Shown one piece after another: positions 6,171 through 11,309 of a stretch of 11,309 nt of DNA. The first letter of the stretch is position 1. The number at the start of each line of letters is the position of its first letter. The stretch is taken from the NCBI GenBank assembly GCA_965651815.1, contig CBFGTJ010000101.1:1-11309 (forward strand), in the 5' to 3' direction. The stretch is from CBFGTJ01 sp965651815. Lineage in GTDB: Bacteria; Actinomycetota; Acidimicrobiia; Acidimicrobiales; Microtrichaceae. A model generated the notes under the pieces. The model had not been told where the DNA came from. It saw only the letters and a list, made by a program, of their open reading frames with translations, and did not search any database. Made by a program: the position numbers and the translations under genes.

Positions 6171-6659
6171 ATGAAGAAGAAGATCACCGACGCACCCAAG
6201 TGGAAGCTGGTGGGCGCCACCGCGGCCATCGCGGGCCTCGGCGTCGGCGGCGTCCTGGGCGCCACGCTGGGCAACGGTGGCGACGACGCGCCGGTGCGAG
6301 GGATCGACCTCCAGGAGCGCATCGCCGTCGAGGAGCAGGACCACAGGACCACTACGACGACGACCACCACCACCACGGCGCCGCAGCAGCGTGACTCGGT
6401 GAGCTCGCCGCTCGACCGCCAGTCGGTGGCCTCGGTCCGCAGCGTCCGCTCCGCCGCCTCTCCTGCCTCCCCGGCCTCGGCGGCGAGCCCGGCGGCGCGT
6501 TCCGCCCCGCGCCAGGCGCCGGCCGCTCGCGCGACGGCACCCCGTCCGGCGCCCGCCCCGCGGATCGTCTCCCACAACAGCCCCCCGTCGGCGCCGTCCG
6601 CGCCGTCGGTCCAGTCGGTCCGTTCGGCGGCGTCGCCCGCCTCGGTCGACTCGCCCTGA
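6171..6659 (+). CDS. Membrane-anchored or secreted Ala/Ser/Pro-rich low-complexity protein
   Basis: 162 residues. A short basic start (MKKK) and hydrophobic Gly/Ala segment at about 13-34 form a signal anchor or signal peptide; no cysteine lipobox is present. Residues 36-59 are polar and acidic, 60-69 are ten consecutive threonines, and 70-162 are rich in Ala, Ser, Pro and Arg and probably unfolded. The peptide SVRSAASPAS occurs twice (91-100 and 149-158). The ATG follows GGAGGAG (6158-6164) with good spacing. It converges on the two-component genes across a strong hairpin. Such Thr/Pro/Ser-rich regions in actinobacteria may be wall-spanning or O-mannosylated, but no domain is recognisable and I assign no function. 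Confidence 0.75.
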   Translation: MKKKITDAPKWKLVGATAAIAGLGVGGVLGATLGNGGDDAPVRGIDLQERIAVEEQDHRTTTTTTTTTTAPQQRDSVSSPLDRQSVASVRSVRSAASPASPASAASPAARSAPRQAPAARATAPRPAPAPRIVSHNSPPSAPSAPSVQSVRSAASPASVDSP

Positions 6660-6690
6660 GCGGCCGACGCCAGGCCAACCCACCCCCCGC

Positions 6691-6727
6691 ACGCCGGCAG
6701 GTGACCCTCGAGGTCGCCTGCCGGCGT
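6691..6727. terminator. 16-bp hairpin between the convergent low-complexity and response regulator genes
   Basis: Arms 6691-6706 (ACGCCGGCAGGTGACC) and 6712-6727 pair along their full length with one G-U wobble, around loop CTCGA. It lies 31 bases past the plus-strand stop and 11 bases past the minus-strand stop at 6739, so it is suitable as a bidirectional terminator. No T-tract. Confidence 0.78.
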
Positions 6728-6738
6728 CGCGTCCGGCC

Positions 6739-7404
6739 TCAGGCGGGCATGCGGTAGCCCATGCCGCGCACGGTCTCGACGACGTCGTCGCCGAGCTTGC
6801 GGCGCAGGTAGCGGACGTACACCTCGACCACGTTCGACCCCGGGTCGAAGTCGTAGCCCCACACCATCGACAGCAGCTGCTCGCGCGACAGCACCTGGTC
6901 CGGGTGGCGCATGAAGGTCTCGAGCATCGAGAACTCGCGCGCGGTCAGGTCGACCGTGCGGCCGTCGACCGTCGCGCGGCGGGTCCGCACGTCGAGGGTG
7001 ACGCCCCCGACGGACAGCACGTTCGGCTCGTCCGCCGCCGCGCTCGTGGTACGCAGGCGTGCCCGGATCCTCGCGAGCAGCTCCTCGAACCGGAACGGCT
7101 TGACCAGGTAGTCGTCGGCGCCGCGCTCGAAGCCGCCGACGGTGTCCTCCACCCCGTCGCGCGCGGTGAGGATGATGACCGGCAGCTTCTCGCCGCGGCC
7201 CCGCACCTCGGCGAGCACCGCCATGCCGTCCTTCCCGGGCAGCCCGAGGTCGAGCACGACGAGGTCGAAGTCCTCGTCCCGGGCGAGCGCCGCGGCGAGG
7301 TTCCCGTCGTCGACGGTCACCGTCGTGAACCCGCTCGACCGCAGCCCCTTCTCGAGGAAGGTCGCGATCCCCGGCTCGTCCTCGACGATGAGGATCCTCG
7401 TCAC
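6739..7404 (-). CDS. OmpR/PhoB-family response regulator
   Basis: 221 residues. The receiver domain (1-117) has the acidic pair E8/D9, phosphoacceptor D52 in VVLDLGLPG, T80 in the ILTAR strand and K102 in LVKPF, the complete set for phosphorylation control. A winged-helix DNA-binding domain follows (about 128-220), with LTAREFSMLETF and the recognition-helix region VVEVYVRYLRRKLG (192-205), ending in the typical VRGMGYRM. The GTG start at 7404 overlaps the kinase stop (GTGA), and a GGAGGTGA in the end of the kinase gene lies five bases before it, so the two are translationally coupled. It should bind DNA when phosphorylated by the upstream kinase; target genes cannot be read from here. Confidence 0.96.
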   Translation of the reverse strand: MTRILIVEDEPGIATFLEKGLRSSGFTTVTVDDGNLAAALARDEDFDLVVLDLGLPGKDGMAVLAEVRGRGEKLPVIILTARDGVEDTVGGFERGADDYLVKPFRFEELLARIRARLRTTSAAADEPNVLSVGGVTLDVRTRRATVDGRTVDLTAREFSMLETFMRHPDQVLSREQLLSMVWGYDFDPGSNVVEVYVRYLRRKLGDDVVETVRGMGYRMPA

Positions 7405-8897
7405 GTCGTCACCTCCACGGTGCGGTCATCGGTGTCGCCGCCGGAGCCGGGACCCGGCGCGTGCGGCGCCGTGCCGTCGTCGTGGGTCACCACGACCCCC
7501 GGCAGCACGATCTCGAAGTGGTTGCCGCCGGCATCGCCGGGTCGCAGCTCCACCCGGCCCCCGTGCGACTCGGCGATCGCCCTCACGATCGACAGGCCCA
7601 GCCCGGCGCCCTCACCGCCGCGCCGGCGGCCGCCGCGCGAGAACCGCTCGAAGATGCGCGCACGCTCGGACTCCTCGATCGTCGGGCCGGTGTCGTGCAC
7701 CCAGAAGCGGAGCGTGTCGCCCTCGGTCGCGCTGCCGATCGAGATCGTGGAGTGCACCGGTGCGTGCTCCACGGCGTTGCGCGCCAGGTTCAGCACCGCC
7801 TGGGTCATCCGCTGCGGGTCGAGCACCGCGTCGCCCTCGGCCGTGGCGACGAGCCGCCAGTCGCGGTCACCCAACGCCTGCGCCTTCACGAACAGGTCGG
7901 TGGTGAGGTCCGACAGCTCGACCTGCTCGGGGCGCAGGAAGTCCCGTTGCTCCGCCTTCGCGAGCACGAGCAGGTCCTCCACGATCCTGCTCATCCGGTC
8001 CAGCTCGGCGTCGACGATCGCCATGACCTCGCGGCGCTCCTCGGGGTCGTCGCCCATCAGCTCGAGCTGGCCCCGGATCACCGTGATGGGCGTGCGGAGC
8101 TCGTGGCCGGCGTCGTCGATGAACGCCCGCTGGGTCTCGAAGCCCACCGCCAAGCGGTCCAGCATCTCGTTGAAGGTCCGCGCCAGCTCCGCGATCTCGT
8201 CGTCGCCCCGCACGGGGATGCGCCCCGACAGGTCCGTCTCGCTGATCGTGCGGGCGGTCTCGGTCAGGTCGCGCACCGGACGCAGGAGCCGGCCCGCGAG
8301 GACCCACGCGAGCAGCGTCGTCACCGCGAGGATCCCCGCCGCGACGAGCGCGCTCGCCCGGGTGTGCGCGTCGATCTGGTCCCGGTCGCGGGCGGTGAGC
8401 TGCGCGATCACGAACACGCCGCGTGTCTCGCCGTCGGCATCGGCGAGCGGCACCGCGATGTAGCGGACCGGGCCCTCGGGCGTGTCGAGGTCACCGCGCT
8501 CGCCCCGGGTGATCCGTCCGATCCGCTCGACGAAGCCGCGCCGCTCGACCAGGTCGACCGGAGCCGGCTGCGTGGACAGGTAGGGCCGGCCGTCGACGAT
8601 CGCGAGGTACGTCTCGTCGCGCACCGGCACGTTGCGCTCCATGAACACCCGGAAGATCGCCTCGACGTCCCCGCCGAACGGTTCGCCGGTGCGGGGGTCC
8701 ACCCCGCCGGCCAGGCTGGCCAGCTCGTCCCGCTCCTGCTCGAGGGTGGCCTCGACCTGGTGCTCGAGCTGCTCCAGCATCAGCGCACGCTGCGCGACCA
8801 GCGCGACCCCGATGGCCACGGCCAGCACGAGGCTCGCCAGCCCCAGCACCCGCAGGCGGAAGCCGCCGCGGCGGGCCGTTCGTCGGGGTCTGCTCAC
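7401..8897 (-). CDS. HAMP-domain sensor histidine kinase
   Basis: 498 residues, GTG start. TM1 (about 14-36) and TM2 (about 181-204) enclose an extracytoplasmic sensor region of about 140 residues (37-180) that I cannot assign to a named ligand-binding family. A HAMP linker (about 202-252) follows with LLRPVRDLTETA and the end ELARTFNEMLDRL. The HisKA domain has phosphoacceptor H265 in GHELRTP (264-270). The ATPase domain shows the N box around N370/N374, DTG (402-404), the F box IFERFSRGG (415-423) and GAGLGLSIV (430-438). After the fold ends near 468 there is an unusual Gly/Asp/Thr-rich tail of about 30 residues. It phosphorylates the overlapping response regulator gene's product. No clear Shine-Dalgarno precedes the GTG. 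The signal is unknown. Confidence 0.95.
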   Translation of the reverse strand: MSRPRRTARRGGFRLRVLGLASLVLAVAIGVALVAQRALMLEQLEHQVEATLEQERDELASLAGGVDPRTGEPFGGDVEAIFRVFMERNVPVRDETYLAIVDGRPYLSTQPAPVDLVERRGFVERIGRITRGERGDLDTPEGPVRYIAVPLADADGETRGVFVIAQLTARDRDQIDAHTRASALVAAGILAVTTLLAWVLAGRLLRPVRDLTETARTISETDLSGRIPVRGDDEIAELARTFNEMLDRLAVGFETQRAFIDDAGHELRTPITVIRGQLELMGDDPEERREVMAIVDAELDRMSRIVEDLLVLAKAEQRDFLRPEQVELSDLTTDLFVKAQALGDRDWRLVATAEGDAVLDPQRMTQAVLNLARNAVEHAPVHSTISIGSATEGDTLRFWVHDTGPTIEESERARIFERFSRGGRRRGGEGAGLGLSIVRAIAESHGGRVELRPGDAGGNHFEIVLPGVVVTHDDGTAPHAPGPGSGGDTDDRTVEVTT

Positions 8898-8939
8898 GAG
8901 GTGGAGTCTCGCACCCCGGCCGCCGCACCCTCGTTCGGA

Positions 8940-8955
8940 CCGGCGCGGGCGCCGG
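8940..8955 (-). terminator. Weak GC hairpin after the DNA ligase gene
   Basis: CCGGCG (8940-8945) and CGCCGG (8950-8955) pair across a 4-base loop, 11 bases past the ligase stop. At six base pairs without a T-tract it is a weak terminator candidate; read-through into the kinase gene 43 bases further on is possible. Confidence 0.3.
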
Positions 8956-8966
8956 GACCGCCGGCG

Positions 8967-10061
8967 TCAGTCGAGCTCGGCCGCGAAGATCTGGGTGTAC
9001 TCGACCGGGGGCGGCTGGTCGACCTGGTCGTAGGTGCACTCGCCCGGGTCCTTGTCGGGGCGCCAGCGCACGAACCGTGCCGGGTGGCGGAACCGGCCGG
9101 CGGTCAGGTTCTCGAAGGTGACCTCGGCGACCAGCTCGCAGCGCAGCGGCACCCAGTCCAGGTCGCGGCCGCCGGACCAGCGGCTCGGCGCGCCGGGCAT
9201 CCTCGTGCCGCCGCCGTCCTCCCCGTGTGCGGTGGGATCCGCCCAGTCCGCCCACGGGTGCCCCTCGAGCGCGCCCTCCTCGAACGGGGCGAGCTCGGCC
9301 ACCAGCGTGCGGCGCTGCGACGCGGCGAACGCGCTGCACACCCCGACGTGGTGCAGCCGGCGGGTCGCGGGGTCGCGGCTGTCGAACAGGCCGAGCAGCA
9401 GCGAGCCCACCCCGCCGTCCTTGTGGTGCCGGTAGCCGGCGACGACGCAGTCGGCGGTGCGGTGGTGCTTCACCTTGAACTGCACCCGCTTGTCCTCGAC
9501 GTACGGGTCGGCCAGCGGCTTGGCCATCACCCCGTCGAACCCGGAGCCCTCGAAGCGCTCGAACCAGTCGCGGGCGACCTCGGGGTCACGGCTCGCGGGC
9601 GTGAGGTGGATCGGCGGCCGGGCATGGGCGAGGACCTGTTCGAGGAGCGCCCGCCGCTCCTCGAGCGGGAGGGGCCGCAGGTCGCGGTCGTCGAGCGCGA
9701 GCAGGTCGAAGGCCACGAAGCTGGCCGGCGTCTGCTCGGCGAGCAGCCGCACCCGCGACTCGGCCGGGTGGATGCGCTGCCCGAGCAGGTCGAAGTCGAG
9801 CCCCTTCGGCGTGGGGACCACCAGCTCGCCGTCCACGACGCAGCGCTCCGGCAGCTGCTCGCGGAGCGGGTCGAGCAGCTCCGGGAAGTAGCGCGTGAGC
9901 GGCTTCTGGTTGCGGCTCGCCAGCTCGACCTCGTCGCCGTCCCTGAACACGATGCAGCGGAAGCCGTCCCACTTCGGCTCGTACAGGAGGTCGCCGATCG
10001 GGAGCTCGCGCACGGCCTTCGCGAGCATCGGTCGCACCGGGGGCGCCACTGGGAGCCGCAC
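8967..10061 (-). CDS. ligC: ATP-dependent DNA ligase, LigC-like
   Basis: 364 residues. It seals DNA nicks through a lysine-AMP intermediate. Motif I is YEPKWDGFR (27-35) with K30 the AMP-linked lysine and R35 conserved; a conserved acidic residue is E79 in VVDGELVVP (75-83); FVAFDLLAL (115-123) is motif IIIa; GFDGVMAK (174-181) is motif IV; and VQFKVK (193-198) is motif V. The C-terminal part is an OB-fold domain (about 200-350) with RPDKDPGECTYDQ (334-346), a pattern I associate with mycobacterial and streptomycete LigC. The length fits that group. It has no polymerase or nuclease domain, so it is not LigD, and no Ku or primase-polymerase gene is in view. The start is GTG at 10061; in-frame alternatives are GTGs at residues 5 and 9 and ATG at 12. 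GAGGTG lies 13 bases upstream. Probable role: back-up ligase in base-excision or end repair. Confidence 0.92.
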   Translation of the reverse strand: MRLPVAPPVRPMLAKAVRELPIGDLLYEPKWDGFRCIVFRDGDEVELASRNQKPLTRYFPELLDPLREQLPERCVVDGELVVPTPKGLDFDLLGQRIHPAESRVRLLAEQTPASFVAFDLLALDDRDLRPLPLEERRALLEQVLAHARPPIHLTPASRDPEVARDWFERFEGSGFDGVMAKPLADPYVEDKRVQFKVKHHRTADCVVAGYRHHKDGGVGSLLLGLFDSRDPATRRLHHVGVCSAFAASQRRTLVAELAPFEEGALEGHPWADWADPTAHGEDGGGTRMPGAPSRWSGGRDLDWVPLRCELVAEVTFENLTAGRFRHPARFVRWRPDKDPGECTYDQVDQPPPVEYTQIFAAELD

Positions 10062-10124
10062 GCCGTAGGTTCTACACCTCCGCCCCGCTGCGTCCGGTCA
10101 CCGGCGGGGAGGCGCCGGGGTCGT

Positions 10125-10154
10125 TTGGGGCGTTCGCCGCGCCACCGCTACCGT
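10125..10154 (+). promoter_or_regulatory. Candidate leaderless promoter of the acyl-CoA carboxylase gene
   Basis: TTGGGG (10125-10130) and TACCGT (10149-10154) with an 18-base spacer resemble a housekeeping -35/-10 pair. The -10 ends eight bases before the ATG at 10163, and no Shine-Dalgarno is present, which together suggest transcription starting at or next to the start codon. Leaderless mRNAs are common in actinobacteria. Confidence 0.4.
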
Positions 10155-10162
10155 TCCCGCCC

Positions 10163-11309
10163 ATGGAACATCCCATCCGGGAGCGGGTCGAAGACCTGCA
10201 GAAGCGTCGTGAGCAAGCCCTGCAGCCGGGGTCGGAGCGAGCCATCGCCCGACAGCACGAGCGAGGCAAGATGCTCGCCCGCGAACGGATCGAGTACCTG
10301 CTCGATCCGGGCTCGTTCCACGAGCTCGACATGCTCGCACGGCACCGTGCCGGCGACGCGCTCCCCGACCGCCCCTACGGCGACGGCGTGATCACGGGGT
10401 GGGGGACCGTCGAGGGTCGCAAGGTCTTCGTCTTCAGCCAGGACTTCACCGTGTTCGGCGGTGCGCTGGGCGAGGTGTTCGCCGAGAAGATCCACAAGCT
10501 GATGGACCTGGCGCTCAAGGTCGGGGCGCCGGTGGTCGGCCTGAACGACGGCGCCGGTGCCCGCATCCAGGAGGGCGTCGTCTCGCTCGCCAGCTACGGC
10601 GGCATCTTCTACCGGAACGTCAAGGCGTCCGGGGTCACCCCGCAGGTCTCGGTGATCATGGGCCCCTGCGCCGGCGGCGCGGTCTACAGCCCGGTGATGA
10701 CCGACTTCGTGTTCATGGTGGACGAGACGTCCTACATGTTCATCACGGGTCCCGACGTGGTGAAGCAGGTCACCGGCGAGGAGGTGTCGCAGATGGAGCT
10801 GGGCGGTGCCCGGGTCCACACCGGCACCTCCGGCGTCGCGCAGTTCATCTCGCCCGACGACAAGGCCGCGCTGGACGACGTCCGCTACCTGCTGTCGTTC
10901 CTCCCCTCCAACAACCTGGAGGAGGCCCCGTTCGAGCCGACCTCCGACCCGATCGACCGCCGCTGCGAGGAGCTCTACGACCTCATCCCCGCGTCGCCCA
11001 ACCAGCCCTACGACATGCGTGACGTGGTGCGGGTGATCGCGGACGACGGCGAGTTCTTCGAGTACGCCGCCGGCTGGGCCGGGTCCATCATCTGCGGCTT
11101 CGCCCGCCTCGGCGGCCACGCCGTGGGCATCGTCGGCAACCAGCCGGCCATGTTCGCCGGCGTGCTCGACATCGAGTCGTCGTCGAAGGCCGCACGCTTC
11201 GTGCGCACCTGCGACGCGTTCAACGTGCCGCTGGTGACCTTCGTGGACGTGCCGGGCTTCCTGCCGGGCGTCGCGCAGGAGCACGGCGGCATCATCCGCC
11301 ACGGCGCCA
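10163..11309 (+). CDS. pccB: Acyl-CoA (propionyl-CoA) carboxylase beta subunit, carboxyltransferase, N-terminal 382 residues
   Basis: The frame is open from ATG 10163 to the right edge; family members run about 510-540 residues, so roughly a quarter is missing. The subunit transfers carboxyl from carboxybiotin to propionyl- or acetyl-CoA, giving methylmalonyl- or malonyl-CoA with a biotinylated alpha subunit. Family marks: GKMLARERIEYLLDPGSF (35-52), FSQDFTVFGGALGE (91-104), NDGAGARIQEGV (128-139), the oxyanion region MGPCAGGAVYSP (166-177), FLPSNNLEEAP (246-256), GIVGNQP (322-328), and FVDVPGFLPG (360-369) with QEHGGIIRHGA (372-382). The residue known to set propionyl versus acetyl preference lies beyond the edge, so PccB, AccD5 or a relative cannot be separated; pccB is the best guess. 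It is divergent from the ligase across 101 bases and appears leaderless. Confidence 0.93.
   Translation, partial: MEHPIRERVEDLQKRREQALQPGSERAIARQHERGKMLARERIEYLLDPGSFHELDMLARHRAGDALPDRPYGDGVITGWGTVEGRKVFVFSQDFTVFGGALGEVFAEKIHKLMDLALKVGAPVVGLNDGAGARIQEGVVSLASYGGIFYRNVKASGVTPQVSVIMGPCAGGAVYSPVMTDFVFMVDETSYMFITGPDVVKQVTGEEVSQMELGGARVHTGTSGVAQFISPDDKAALDDVRYLLSFLPSNNLEEAPFEPTSDPIDRRCEELYDLIPASPNQPYDMRDVVRVIADDGEFFEYAAGWAGSIICGFARLGGHAVGIVGNQPAMFAGVLDIESSSKAARFVRTCDAFNVPLVTFVDVPGFLPGVAQEHGGIIRHGA

Noticed and set aside
6046..6174. 42-residue reading frame whose stop overlaps the ATG of the low-complexity gene
   Set aside because: The overlap looks like translational coupling, but only about two thirds of its third bases are G/C, far below real genes here, and the ribosome binding site is poorly placed. 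It starts in the diverged operator copy.
6351..6380. Thr-codon run as a phase-variation tract
   Set aside because: The codons vary (ACC, ACT, ACG), and slippage by whole trinucleotides would keep the frame, so an on/off switch is unlikely.
8967..10061. Possible non-homologous end-joining cluster around the DNA ligase
   Set aside because: No Ku, primase-polymerase or LigD-type domain is present next to it; the neighbours are a two-component system and a metabolic enzyme.
7461..10391. Very long open frame on the plus strand opposite the kinase and ligase genes
   Set aside because: It is antisense to two genes with complete catalytic motifs; long antisense frames are normal at this GC content, and its product is a compositionally biased chain without domains.
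10148..11302. Long minus-strand open frame opposite the carboxylase gene
   Set aside because: The plus strand encodes an unmistakable carboxyltransferase through the same region.
1..11309. Mobile element, prophage, CRISPR or toxin-antitoxin content
   Set aside because: No integrase, transposase, phage gene, regular repeat-spacer array or toxin-antitoxin pair was found, and base composition is uniform.

Overview
The window is very GC-rich chromosomal DNA with strong G/C preference at third codon positions, GTG starts, and lineage-typical genes (LigC-type DNA ligase, propionyl-CoA carboxylase beta-like subunit, Dps with a basic tail, GT-C-like membrane protein, HAMP histidine kinase). This points to a high-GC actinobacterium; I cannot place it to genus. 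I see no rRNA, tRNA, CRISPR array, integrase, transposase or prophage gene. The longest stretch without a gene is about 170 bases.

Left part (1-3256): a truncated DODA-type extradiol dioxygenase (minus) is divergent from a Dps-family ferritin (plus). The shared 123-base gap holds an inverted repeat and a sigma-B/F-like promoter. Dps converges, across a strong GC hairpin, on a minus-strand pair: a secreted protein of about eight beta-helix-like repeats, then a polytopic GT-C-like membrane protein.

Middle (3405-6738), all plus strand: a standalone 5'-3' exonuclease/flap endonuclease; an easily missed 48-residue two-helix membrane protein with a good ribosome binding site, a second sigma-B/F-like promoter and a strong hairpin; a 22-bp perfect palindrome in front of an APH-fold kinase-like protein; a diverged copy of that palindrome beyond it; and a membrane-anchored low-complexity protein with a ten-threonine run. 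A 16-bp hairpin separates this from the next block.

Right part (6739-11309): a histidine kinase followed by its OmpR-type response regulator (minus, GTGA overlap), then upstream a LigC-like ATP-dependent DNA ligase (minus), divergent from a truncated acyl-CoA carboxylase beta subunit (plus) that looks leaderless.

Most of the window is ordinary housekeeping, stress and envelope content. The points most worth following are the matching promoter-like elements before dps and the 48-residue gene, the palindrome and its diverged copy flanking the kinase gene, and the low-complexity protein that repeats a ten-residue peptide with mostly different codons. No clear new multi-gene system is evident.
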